This document shows, in pieces, positions 1 to 10,879 of a stretch of 64,000 nt of DNA (positions are counted from its first letter, which is position 1; the number at the start of each line of letters is the position of its first letter). The stretch is from NCBI GenBank assembly GCA_023213395.1, contig CM041465.1, positions 140,685,741 through 140,749,740 on the forward strand, given 5' to 3'. The stretch comes from Cycas panzhihuaensis (Eukaryota; Cycadophyta). The position numbers were made by a program, and so were the translations under genes. The notes below the pieces were generated by a model. It worked only from the letters and a program-made list of their open reading frames with translations. It was not told the DNA's origin and made no database searches.

Positions 1-619
1 AGGAATGTAGTATACTCAGATAGTTGGTTGTTTATTAAGTGAGATTAATTACATTTGGTAAACAACTCATTTTCTTTATGATACATTATGTAAATATGGG
101 ATATATCCTATGTTTATATAATCTATCAGGAGTATGATGTGAGTGATATGAGCTTCCTTTTAAAGATTCATGCCACTCCATCTTCTACTTTTATAAACCT
201 ATTACCATTAGTTTCAGATGGTTTTAAGTTTATAAAAATAGAGTAAGTAAACTTTTTACGTGCTCCCTTTTGATATTTTGTTTATCTTTTAGTTTTACTC
301 AACCATTTCACTCTAGAATAAGTATAAATTATCATGTATATAGTATGATAAAAATCTAAAAAGAATATATAACCATAAAAGAGCAAAAAAATAATAAAAT
401 GATAAAATTTATCGCATGTTTCTTAGGACAATCAAGTAGATAAATATATCCTATACTCAATTCAAAAAGGGAAATAAGGGGGAAAAAGGGTTTAGAGACA
501 AGTTTTCATACATAAGTTTTTAAGAGAAAATGATTGATATATATACATAAAAAAGTATAGTACATCTATCACCTAAGTGACTCATAATACATGTTGAGGC
601 CCTCAAAATGCCTCTCATA

Positions 620-2815
620 TTACTCCTATCTATCAATATAGTATACATTTATCTCTATGATCCTTGATGAGATCCCTATGGTATATTTGGATCTGCTCTC
701 TCCCTCGTACGTGAAGTCTCGCCATGTGTAGACTCTCCATAGGGTAAGAGGTGGTATCGCCCCTGCTATATAGTCGCACTCACTGATGGAGTATATTTGG
801 CTCCCGCCTAAGCCAATGTCATCCTCCACAAGTATCATCTCTCCTCCTTACCTACTCTGAGCTCTAGCTCTCATGTCTGTAACTCTACCCTTGTATCCAT
901 ATAGAGGTCTCAAGCTCAAAGTGCATGTCTATAATAGTCAATGTGATGTCCTAGTAATCTCTGATCCACTATGTTCCATGTGGGTGCCTCTTCTAATATT
1001 GGAATGTAGGGGAAGATCACTTCTAATGTCCTTTGAACCTCCCTCAAGGTCATCATCTCATCACTTGCCTAATAGAAACATGTAATCTGTGATCATTTCC
1101 TTGGAAGAAAAAGCTCTAAAAAAGGAAAAAAAATACCATGTGATGCAAGAAACAAATCAGTTAAATCACATACCTGGTGATCCTCCTCTTACTAGCTCTA
1201 CACCTACCACCTCTTGCACTGGGGGTATCTCTTCTCCCTGTGGCTCCTAGTGAGCCTCCTGAGTGACTTTTCCCTCTCTATCTCTACTCCCTTTATCTCT
1301 GCCCTATCCATTTCTTGGTCCTAGATCCATGCTCTGTGTGGAGCCTTATATCCCCTGTATAGGTGTTCCATCTACTCTCTCGAGCACTGAGTGACTCCCT
1401 CCTACTCCACCACTCAATGAGGCACCTCCTCTGCCTCCACACCACCTCTCCTACTATATGCTCCTCTATCTTGCCCTCTACCTCTCCTCCATCTAGTTGT
1501 AGGAGCCTCCTCTACTAATGCCCTCTATGTGGCATCCATCTCGGCATCAGTCTAGATTGGCAGCCTTGTATATGCATCCTCTACGAGTTGTCTCCTAGTC
1601 ATCATGTTAAGGAGAGGACTATGAGTACTCCTCACTATGATAGCTGGCCTATTATGGATTTTTGACCTCATATACCACTTATTTATCCTCAGGTCCATCA
1701 TCACCAACTCTCTTAGCTCTCCTCCTGGTCTTATAAATGGAATGTGATCATATGACTAGCAGATCATAATAGAGCTAAATGAAATTCCACCCCTCCCTAT
1801 CCTCTTGATCCTAGACAACTGGTGACTAATATTGTTAATTATGTATTGGCCCTAGTTGATCTAAATCCCCTGCTCACACCTCCTCACTACTCATGTCTAC
1901 TGAGCTGGAATCCCATGAAGTTTTGAGTACTTGGTATCTTATAAATGATAATCAAAGCGATGATCCTCCATACTACTATGATCCCCTCTACTATCCTAAT
2001 AGCCTCTATTGAGATGTCGTGTTGATCTATCTGATTGGAAAACCCTGTTAGGTACTTACTATAGGCCATCTAAGACTCCTTATCAGTCACTCTAATGAGC
2101 CTGACCCTCTCCTCGTGCCAACTACCTCCCAGTATCCTCCCTACATCTCTTGGAGTAATCTAAAGATGTCCAATAGCTTATACTTTGAATGTGTTATGTC
2201 TTGGGACCCAACAACTAATGAAATCATGTAGTATCTTGTGCTCCATGATGAGTTGGGTGTATGCACTCACCCGTGAGAGGCCACATGCTCTGAAAATTCC
2301 CCATCCCACCTCATCTAACTAGCTCACAAGCTTCCTGATGGCTATTCCCTCATTTTCTCACATCTCCACTCTCTCCAGAACCTACATCACATTATTAAAA
2401 TAATGTCAGTTTCAATATTTTATTTCAAAAAAAATTAATTTTTGAAGTTTTATTGAGTAAAGTTTTAAAAGTGTGACTGGCTAATTAAAAATGTGACTTC
2501 ATAGTGAAAAAATATGGCTTCACAACTAAAAAATATAACTTACTCTGATGGTTCTAAATTGCAAAGTCATGTTTTTTACTCTATTGTCACATTTTTCACT
2601 GACTAACTATATTTTTAGTGTAGTAGCCATGATTTTTACACCGTAACATTGTGTTTTTTATCTAAAAATCAAAAAATAAAAAAAATACAAGTCTGACTCA
2701 CTGGATATCTGGCTCTTTACTTCATCTTGATGATGATGATCCCTAGGGCTAGTCCTCTATTAGAATGGGCCCTTGAACACCTCGAAAACAAAAAAATAGC
2801 CTATAAGTATCTTGT
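620..2815 (-). pseudogene. Antisense plant-mobile-domain (PMD) gene of R0, decayed
   Basis: On the minus strand this stretch aligns along its length with the antisense genes of R1 and R2. Exon 1 is about 2815-2705, with a donor near 2700. Intron 1 runs to the acceptor near 2386 (TGATGTAG before GTTCTGGAG). Exon 2 (about 2386-1172) carries the PMD signature, seen as HNTFKV then, after stops, ITPRDVGRILGG, followed by an open stretch at 2069-1887 containing WRIIALIIIY. A donor (CACCAG/GTATGTG) near 1170 and an acceptor near 1065 define intron 2. The last exon contains EVIFPYIP and ends near 626. PMD proteins are plant proteins found both as host genes (MAIN/MAIL) and inside transposons; their biochemical role is unclear. 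Several in-frame stops make this copy non-functional. Confidence 0.7.
2466..2660. repeat. Cluster of TGTGAC half-sites in intron 1 of the R0 antisense gene
   Basis: The intron contains an exact AAAAATGTGACT (2487-2498) and an exact GTCACATTTTT (2586-2596), plus degenerate copies such as GTGTGACTGG (2471-2480). These are the two halves of the perfect palindrome in the R0 LTR at 4545-4568. Whether they are protein-binding sites is inference. Confidence 0.5.
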
Positions 2816-2831
2816 TTTATCCTCCTCCTTC

Positions 2832-2836
2832 TTATA
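2832..2836 (-). promoter_or_regulatory. TATA-like box of the R0 antisense gene
   Basis: On the minus strand TTTTTATAAG lies just upstream of exon 1 of the antisense PMD gene. The R2 copy has TATATAAGG at the corresponding place, and R1 has a weaker TTTATTAAG near 44410. The shared position in three copies supports a core promoter. Confidence 0.45.
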
Positions 2837-3154
2837 AAAATAAAACCCTCTTTCATTCATTTCCTTACGAATAGGGAGGAGCTTTTCTCTGTTTTCCTTG
2901 GCAAAAGTTTCTCTAGTGCCTATGAGATTTATCAAAGCAAAATATATTCCTTTTCAATTATTATTCTTATCAAGATTACTTATAAATACCCAAAATTATA
3001 TACATTTGCTTTAATAAGGATCAATTATCATTTTAATACTTGACTATATTCATTGGACCCCATCTTCCCTTTGGAGATATGATCTATCACCCAAGGTTCT
3101 TCCTTGTTCACTAATTTCTAGTATTTATCTCCAAAAGAATCACACTTTGAACTT

Positions 3155-3500
3155 TTTTTTGCCTATTAATGAGCTAAAACTATGACAGGGATCTTGCTCT
3201 GAGCCTCCTTTTACCTATTGATGAGCTGAAACTATGACAAGATCTAGCTCCAAATTTCCCTTTACCTGCTAACGAGATTAAATTATAATAGAGAACCCTT
3301 TGAAAATGATTGTTAACGAGGTTAAACTATGATAATTAACCTCTGAAATCCCTTACCCCATTAATGAGGTTAATCTATGATGGGTTTTCTCTGAAAAGTT
3401 ACATGTTAAGGAGATGGTAAATTGTGATAGTCTATCCTTTTTGCCTTGGTGAAAAGATTTCCCCCCAATGCATGGTTAAAAAGAGATAAACTATGACAAG
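3155..3500 (+). repeat. Degenerate repeats with core GAGGTTAAACTATGA
   Basis: About seven copies, spaced roughly 45-60 bases apart, of a unit whose core reads AACGAGGTTAAACTATGA, for example near 3170, 3225, 3271, 3316, 3363, 3410 and 3478. The same unit occurs before the 3' LTR of R1 (44.70-44.95 kb), twice after R1's integrase (about 39.85-39.90 kb), once before the 3' LTR of R2 (36668-36687) and, reversed, at 7480-7900. Confidence 0.7.
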
Positions 3501-3504
3501 GTGT

Positions 3505-3610
3505 ATAGTAAAGTCCCATCCAGTTCATGGGTATTTGGTGATGAAGTCTCATCTAGTTTATGGGCATGTTGTATGGCAGTGGAGTTCCATCTAGTTTGTG
3601 GGAACTAAAT
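3505..3610 (+). repeat. Short tandem units with core CATCTAGTTTATGGG
   Basis: Three units of about 35-40 bases, each with a form of TCTCATCTAGTTTATGGGCA, directly follow the previous array. One copy is kept in R1 at about 44960-44990. No coding potential. Confidence 0.6.
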
Positions 3611-3614
3611 AAGT

Positions 3615-3870
3615 TCTTTATGACATTAGGTGCCTAATCCTTTTGGGTAAAAGGTGTAAATTATAATGGATTAGTGTTAGGTACCCAGTTCTTTTAGGTA
3701 GGTTTTTGGTGATGTTAGGTACACAGTCCTTTTGGGTAGGTTTTTTGCGACATTAGATACCTAGTCCTTTTGGGTAGGCTTTTGGTGGCATTAGATGCCC
3801 AATCCTTTTGGGCAAAGGATGTAAATAATAACCTTTTGATAGTAGAAAACCAGTTCTTTTAGGTGGACTT
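3615..3870 (+). repeat. About 38-bp tandem repeat, CCAGTCCTTTTGGGTAGG core
   Basis: Five to six units of about 38 bases, each with TTAGGTACCCAGTCCTTTTG or a close variant followed by GGTAGGTTTTTGGTGA. One unit has a 14-base insertion (TGTAAATTATAATG type). R1 keeps a single recognisable unit at about 45000-45030, so the array expanded in R0 or shrank in R1. Confidence 0.75.
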
Positions 3871-4056
3871 GCTAGTGAGAGTTTCTATTAGTTTTGTATT
3901 CCATGTAATTCACTTTAGGTCATTTCATAAAGTTGATCCACCTCATCGTTCATATATCTCATTTAATTCCTATTACTTTGACTAAGACAATAATCACCTC
4001 TGTTATTGCCACCTCTCACCATCCTATCTCCCTTTTTGGAATAGGAGCTTCAAATG

Positions 4057-4069
4057 TTAAGGGGGTAAA
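4057..4069 (+). other. Polypurine tract of R0
   Basis: TTAAGGGGGTAAA sits directly before the LTR start. R1 has TTAAGGGGATAAA at the same place. This is the expected plus-strand primer of an LTR retrotransposon. Confidence 0.7.
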
Positions 4070-6526
4070 TATTTTACCAAAACTTGGCCTTTTAATTTGT
4101 ATATGCTTTGTATTGGTAAGTTTTTACATGTTTGTTGTATAGTTTCATAGAAAATAAATGATGGTTTGTTTGATTATAGATTAGGCCATGTTTTGATGAA
4201 GGAATGTATGAATCTTATTTAATGAATTATAATGAATGATTATGTGGTTTCTATTTTCATTATCACTGGATGATGACTTAAACAATAGCACTAAAGTTTT
4301 TCTTCATGATTAATTTAACCTCATGCCTCCCTTAAAACTTGTTAATTTTATGCCTTGGCCTTGATTTCACCTAATTTTGCTATTTTTTAATCATTTTTAG
4401 GCTTGTATTTAATATTTCACCTTGTTTTGGGTCTACTTACTCATTTATAAAGTTATTTATGCTTTAATTTCTATTTAATAATTAAATTTTAACTTTGTTT
4501 TAGTTAACTTTTATCTCCATATTTGTCACATTTTTGGCACTGTGAAAAATGTGACTAGTCACATTTTTATATGTTGAAAAATGTGACCAGTTATATTTTT
4601 TACTATCATGCATGTAAAACTTGACCAGTGCACCAGAATTTTATATGTTGTTACCCAAATTTGGTGGAATTTAATATCCTTGACATCCAGGAATGAGGAT
4701 GGAGTTTGTGTGATTCATTGTTGATGAGTTAGTGGGTGATTTGCTTAAGTTTGGGTGGATTTTTTGAGTTTTCTTAGAGATTTTTAAAGAGTGTTGCTAT
4801 GTGACTGAAAGTTAGATTTTGAAAAGACTTATGGGTGAAAACATGAAAGATTTTTTATGCTATAACTTCCTGTGTTGTTGATATTCGAATGTTGGTGGTT
4901 TGAGCTTCAATTTTTTAGGCTTTTATCAAAGTTTTATACTTTAAACTTCTTCTAATTAGGTAAGGTCTTTCCTATTGAGTTTCTAACTTATTTTACAGTA
5001 TTTTGAAGGTGTTTTTACTCAGAAATTTCTCTTTTCTTGGATTGATTATTGCATTGGTCTTGTACTCATTTTGGGCTTTGGAATATATGCTAAAAGACCA
5101 GCCATTTATGGGGTTTTTTAAGGGTTAGACTAGGGTGGGGCATGGTCATCTCTCCACCGCTCATCTAGATTTCCCTTCCTACTCTTCTACAGTAGTCTAT
5201 ATTTCAGATAATTTACCACTCCTTTTAGCATTATTAGGCTATAGTTTGGTTGTTTTTATTCTCCTTTGACTTATTTTAAAGGAAAGTTTATGAAAATTTG
5301 ATCAGCTGAAAGGAAAACTACTATTTTGAGGCATTTATTTGCAATAAGAAAGAAGTTTCATTCTCATAATATTGAGGTTTAATCAATTTCACTTTCAAGT
5401 TTGTTTCTTTCTCTTTCAAAAGAAAAGCTGAAAATGTTGAAAAGTAAAAGTATCTCTAACTTTTTAGTTTGATAAGGGTTCAAGGATCCTTTTGGAGCTT
5501 CTCTTACTCCAATTGTGATAGAACCTTTAAAACTAATACTTTATATAAAAGTTGTAGTTTAGATTTATGGTTTGCTTATGATCTTATAAGTCTAAAAATA
5601 ATTAGAAAATAGCATTAATATCTTCTCAAAATCTCTTCATTTTTGCATCATACATCATCTTTCCAAATAATTAGTTACATACATGAAAGATGAAGTCTAT
5701 AAACTAGTTTTATATGTTATTGATCTCTTTGGAAAACTTACACAAATGATTATATAGTGTGTTTCATCTTGTGATAGTGTCATCCCTTTTACCATGAAGT
5801 GTGCATATTGCATGTAGGAAGACCATTTCATATTTCCATGTGCATCTTTTATCTTGGAAATAAAAAAGAGAAAAGACATAAAAAAAACTTACATGCATCT
5901 ATTTTCTAGTTTGTTTGCTTTTAATTATTAATAAAAAAAAGAAAAAATAGATTAGGTATTTTAGTTTCATTGATTGACTAGATTCATCTTGTTTTCTTCA
6001 TTTTATTGTTTATTGATATAATATCAAGACCTAAAAAAAAAAGAAACAAAAAGAGGAAACAAAAACAAAACCAAAAGAAGGGCAAAGTGATTATAAGTAA
6101 CACAAGAATAATATGAAAACACAAACAAAAAAAAGAAAATAAAGTAAGCATAAATAAGGACAAGGAACAAAACAAGACAGACAACTTTTCCATTCACTTA
6201 CCCTCTCCTACATCTAAGTATAACCCAAAAGGTTGAAAAGATCATATGAGAGGAGTCCCTAGAAAGGATAGAAAAAATATTGTTAGTGTAGTTCTAAATT
6301 TAGAACTCCTTCACCGAGTCATGTAGGTTAACGGATTCTACGACCCCATTTTATATCCACACCTTTTGTCACATTTATTCACACTTTATTAGATGGTACT
6401 ACTAGGTGAAGACTCCTTAGGAGTTAGGAAAAGGTGGTCCCTTAGGTATTCTTAAACTCTGTATCTCCCAATTTTAATTGAAACAAAAATTGAGAGATAT
6501 TTAGTTCAGGTCCTCCCAAGAATACA
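4070..6526 (+). repeat. 3' LTR of R0
   Basis: About 2.46 kb, alignable with the R1 LTRs from the first bases (TATTTTACCAAAACTTGGCC here; TGTTTCACCAAAATC in R1) to the end block (AGTTCAGGTCCTCC here; GGTTTAGGTCCAAC in R1). The start is TA where an LTR should begin TG. The end at 6526 rests on alignment to the R1 LTR end only. It holds the 24-base palindrome at 4545-4568 and an A-rich stretch at about 6030-6140. The ORFs inside look incidental. Confidence 0.75.
4545..4568. repeat. Perfect 24-bp palindrome in the R0 LTR
   Basis: AAAAATGTGACT is followed immediately by its exact reverse complement. Half-sites flank it on both sides (GTCACATTTTT at 4525-4535 and AAAATGTGACC near 4576-4588). The corresponding site in the R1 5' LTR (12900-12923) and in R3 (56790-56811) is also palindromic. 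It lies about 460-500 bases from each LTR start. Confidence 0.85.
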
Positions 6527-7440
6527 ACCATAGGTATGACCAAAAAAATGGTAGACCTCATAGAAAATATGATTTGATGGGGAAAATAAACTTAATTTAT
6601 TATAAAATTTTAGGGGGACATCCATACAAGCATCCTCTACTTAATGGAAGAAAGAAATAGTAAGTTTTAACTAATTTTAATCAATTTTTAATGGATCAAA
6701 TAGAGGGTTGGAAAATAAAGAAAAAAAATTGAAAAAATAATTTTTGAAAAAGGAACATATATGAGAAGGTAGAAAACCCACCCAGATCTATCCAGAAGGC
6801 ATGGAGAAACACCCAACAATCACATACATAGTAAGAGGAGCAAGAAAATTTGGGAAACAACTCAGATTAGCATCCCTAATATGAAAACTACTCCAAAATT
6901 GAGTTTGCATAGGGAAAAAAGAAAAATAAAGTCTCGAAAGTGGAGCAGACAGGAAGGAGCAAAGAAAAAATGCCCAAATCTATTTGTGAGGTATTAGAGG
7001 AGTTTAAGAGGGCTCAAACAAAGAGAAAAGATAGTCATAGCAGTCTGATGAGGATGCCAAGTAGAAATACTTCTCAAAAGAGAGTTTGTGGCTAAACAAT
7101 AGTTAAGTCCTCACACTTGGATCATTAGTAAATATACGAGAGAGTATGCAACAATCTAGATCATGTCCAACATACATTACTCCACTGCCAAATTATTATA
7201 GTAGTCCTATATATGCTTAGTCCTATATATGCTCATTAGAGCACAAAAATAACAAAATTTTGTAAGAATATTTTAAATATAAAAAATGTATGATATTGTA
7301 TATTATTTCTAAATTTATTTTAATTGGCTTAAGTTTTTACTTTCCCATTCAAATTTAGATCATTGACACACTTCTACCTATTTTTCTAGACTAAGTATTT
7401 AGAAAGAAATATTAGATTTTTTGAGTTTTTTTTTTTTTTC
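6527..7440. other. Unassigned AT-rich spacer
   Basis: No gene, RNA or clear repeat seen. Poly-A/poly-T runs are present near 6720 and 7430. It lies between the end of the R0 LTR and the reversed repeats that follow the integrase end of C, so it may be 3' non-coding DNA of C. Confidence 0.4.
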
Positions 7441-7479
7441 TTTTTAATTTGATTTTATTTTTAACATTAAAAATGTAAA

Positions 7480-7900
7480 AGACCTATGTACAAGGGTAAA
7501 CCTACCATAGTTTAGCCTCATTATTGGTTGATTTTTGAAGGTATTGGGACCTACCATAGTTTTACCGCATAAGTGATTAATTTTCAAAGGGGTGTGGTTA
7601 TCATAGTTTGACCTCTTTAATGGCCATCTCACATCTCTTAACTGAATAAGACTATGAGGCTTTAAAGGGGTGGTCACTATAGTTTTACCTTGTTAGTGAG
7701 ATCTTTTATCTCTTGAGTGATTTAGATTGCAGGGCTTTGAAGAGGTGACACTTATCATGAGTATGTGATGGGTACTACTATAGCTTAGGCTCTTTAGTAG
7801 GTGAGGCCTTTGGAGTTGTAGTCTACCCTTATTGTAGAGTAAGAGATCCATCACTAAGGGTGGATATGACTACCATATGTTAGAATCTTTAGATTGATTT
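7480..7900 (-). repeat. Reversed copies of the GAGGTTAAACTATG repeat
   Basis: On the plus strand ACCATAGTTTAGCCTCATTA and variants recur at about 7500, 7551, 7597, 7676 and 7779. This is the reverse complement of the R0/R1 unit. The array lies just downstream, in the antisense direction, of C's integrase end, so it is a 3' array in the same relative position as in R0 and R1. Confidence 0.65.
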
Positions 7901-9120
7901 TTGGAGTCATAGTTTATACTTGTTATAGAGAGGAAACACCCCCAAGTTCAAGTCCTAGACCAAAACTTCTATGATTGAATAATTTTAAAGTTAGCATATT
8001 TAATGTTACAGGATTAGTTCTGGTATGAGGATGATGAATCCTTTATCATTCAACTCAAGGTATGATGATTACACTTACACCAATTATCCCAAAGCCTTCT
8101 TTAGACAAGGCACATCAAAAAATAAATATATCTTGGAGGACAAAGGTAGTTCCAACTTTTAAATAACTTGGCCAATCTTTTGTATCATACGATATGATCT
8201 ATATAATTTTAGAATAAGGTTATATCAACCTTTATGCTTCGAGAAAGTTTATTTATAAGGTTAGAAGTGCAAGAAGACCATATCTCCTTTAGATAATTAA
8301 GATTTTAAATTGTGTTAATGAGCTTACTATTTCATCCTATTTTAAGGTTTTGCCAAGTTATCCTTAAGGGTGTAGAATAGGTTCTCTTGGTTGCTAAGAG
8401 TTATATCAGTGACTTATACCTTAGAGCTACTTAGAAGATATAATAGGAGATATGGCAGAGGTTGGCTATAAACAACATATGAGATCATCTTTGTTATCTA
8501 GTGATAAGAGGTGTTGTAGCATTACTCAACAAGAGGTAACCACTTTACCTAATGAGTTTAATATTCAAAGGTAGAATAACATAAATATATTTCCAAACAT
8601 TTATTGTCCCCTTTGGTTTGACCATAAATTTATGGGTGGTAAGTCAAGTTCATTTGTAATTGTATCCCTTGCATCTTGAACAATTCCTACTAAAACTAAC
8701 TAGTGAAGTTAGGATCATGGTCATAGATAATGGACATTGGCATATCATGTAGGCAAAATATACTATTAAAAAAATCTTGGGCAATAGCAGCGGCCTTATA
8801 TGGATGAGATAATGAATAGAAATAAGCATACTTAGAAAGATAATTCACTACCACCAAAAAACTAATCTACCCTTCAATTTAGGTAACCCTTCAATAAAAC
8901 CCATAGAAATGTCTTATCAATAGTGGTATTAATGCTCCTAGAGTCTTGGTGGGTTTCTCTTTATGATATTAGCATGTATCACATTCTTCCATGAACCTTT
9001 TGGTATCCAGTTTTGTACCAAGCCTTAAAAAAAATGTATTTGAATTGTTCATATATCTTTAAGAAACTAAAATGTCCTATAGAAGGTTCAATGTGTAGCT
9101 CTTATAACAAATTATCTCTA
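7900..9120 (-). pseudogene. Integrase of element C (degenerate)
   Basis: Integrase joins element cDNA to host DNA. On the minus strand the zinc-binding part shows EECDTC near 8985, the catalytic core shows LHDMPMSII and YDHDPNFTS near 8750-8695, and the C-terminal part shows YRMIQKIGQV and KLELP followed by FDVPCLKKALG (about 8240-8060). A block like DKGFIILIPE and then YSIIEVLV follows near 8040-7950, the place of the C-terminal, chromodomain-like extension. Many stops and frame changes; not functional. Identification rests on several ordered motifs, so family assignment is firm while exact limits are not. Confidence 0.75.
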
Positions 9121-9379
9121 AGATTAGATTTAGTCAAAAGCACAATGTATCCATTATAACATAAATAGTGGTCATCCAAACAGTTTCCAAGTTTAGTCAT
9201 GGAATCAATTGTCAGTTGTTGAATGAGTTATTATGCTTATATATCATATTGTTATCCTTGTGTAATTTCTTTTGAGTAATCTAAGGTTAATAAGGATAAA
9301 GTACACATTGTACCTTAGTCATTAAACTTATATAATAGTATGTCAAACACCATATTTTCCTTCCCCTTTTTATAAATAT

Positions 9380-10470
9380 TCTTATAATCATAGCCCAAAA
9401 ACTTAATGGCTTACTTTTATTATTTAGGTGAGGATACCTATTGCTCTAGGAAATATTTGAGGCTATGATGGTTGGTCTTGATGTAGATGTCTTATAAGGT
9501 AGGGCCATTAATGGTTAATAACATAAATAATGGCTAAGATGTCCTTCTCATGTGTGTATTTTTCCATATTCTTACAAGCAAGTACCTTGCTAATGAATAC
9601 CATTAGTCACCCTTCTTATATTAAGACCATAGTAATTCCCACCCTAGAGGCATCACTTTCAATGATAAATGGTTTTTAAAAATTAGGCATGGCTAGTAAA
9701 AGTGTATGACACATGGCCTTCTTGAGAATCTCAATAGTATGCTCTACTAATTCTAACCATTCAAAAGCATTCCTTTTGAGTATTGTAGTTAATGGAGCCA
9801 TAATTTTACCATAGTTCTTAACAAACTTACGATAATAGCCTCTGAGGCCCAAAAATCCATGAAGATCCCTGAAGGACTTTAACTTTATCTAATTGTATAT
9901 GTCTTCAAATTTTTTTGGGCCCACCTTAATGCCTTCCATGAAAATAGATATATCTAAGGTATTCCACTTTATTAGTGCTAAAGAAGTATTTGGAACATTT
10001 AGCATAAAATTAGTTTTCCACCAAAAGTTATAAAGCTCATTCCAATTGAATCAAATGATCCTCTAATGTTTTGTTGTAAACCAAGATATCATCAAAGAAT
10101 ACTAGTATGAATTTCTAAAGGAAGGCTCAAAACATTTAATTCATTAAGCTTAAAGTTGGATGATGCATTTTTTAGGCCAAATAGCATTACTAAGAACTCA
10201 TAGTGGCCTTCATGAGTGTAGAAGGTTATCTTAGGAATATCCTCTTCCCATATTCAGATTTGATGGTTATTAGACCATAGGTCTAACTTAGAGAAAAAAT
10301 AAGCACCATGCAATTTATTCAATAATTCATTAATTACAAAAATATAAAATTTATCATTGATAATGATTTTGTTTAGCTCTTAGAAATACACATATATTTG
10401 CTATAACCTATTTGTTTTTTATTTTTAACCAAGAGTGTTGAAGAGGAAAAAGGGTTAACACTTGGTCAAA
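9380..10470 (-). pseudogene. Reverse transcriptase-RNase H of element C (degenerate)
   Basis: On the minus strand, fingers/palm blocks appear around 10450-10240. THEGHYEFLVM with FGLKNA follows (about 10215-10165), and the catalytic FFDDILVYN motif lies near 10100-10075. The connection shows GYYRKFVKNYGKIMAPLTTI near 9845-9785, and RNase H shows FIIESDASRVGI near 9670-9635. This is the standard RT-RH order of plant chromoviruses. Both Asp residues of the RT motif are still present, but stops (for example in the Leu-Lys block just before FFDD) and frame changes break the frame. Confidence 0.8.
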
Positions 10471-10879
10471 TGACTCTTACATATAATAACTCCTTGACTA
10501 TCTTCTTGATTTTGGTCTTCTATGCATAGGGGTATTGATATGGTTAGATATTAGATGGTGGATTACCCAAAATTAATTATATGGAATGGTTATATGATTG
10601 TTGAGACAATAGTCCATAGGGATTTGTAAACATTAGATCATGCCTTTTAAGGACCAATCATAAGTTTATAGGGGCAATTACATCTAACATTATGTCTAAC
10701 TTTGAGTTAGTTATTTGTATCATTTACATTATACATAGTTAAGACACCACTCCCTAAGGACCTCTTTTTAATAATTTCTCCATTTGATGGGTGCTAACAA
10801 TTCAAGTGGGACCACCTATCATACCAACCAAGGTGTATAGTTGGTTGTTAATTATAAAATTAGTGAAATCTAATAGGAT

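Larger units (their letters stand above)
1..6526 (+). mobile_element. 3' part of a Tat-like Ty3/gypsy retrotransposon (R0)
   Basis: Bases 1-4069 match, in order, the 3' internal region of R1 at about 41.5-45.24 kb: same spacer, same antisense PMD gene, same small repeats and the same purine tract before the LTR. An LTR follows at 4070-6526. The 5' part (gag, pol, aRH) would lie left of the window. R0 is clearly related to R1 but is a separate, more diverged insertion. No gag resembling that of R1 follows the LTR, so it is read as a 3' LTR. No target-site duplication can be checked because the other end is missing. Confidence 0.75.

Noticed and set aside
3615-3870. CRISPR-like direct repeats
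   Set aside because: Units are strictly tandem without unique spacers and lie in a plant retrotransposon.
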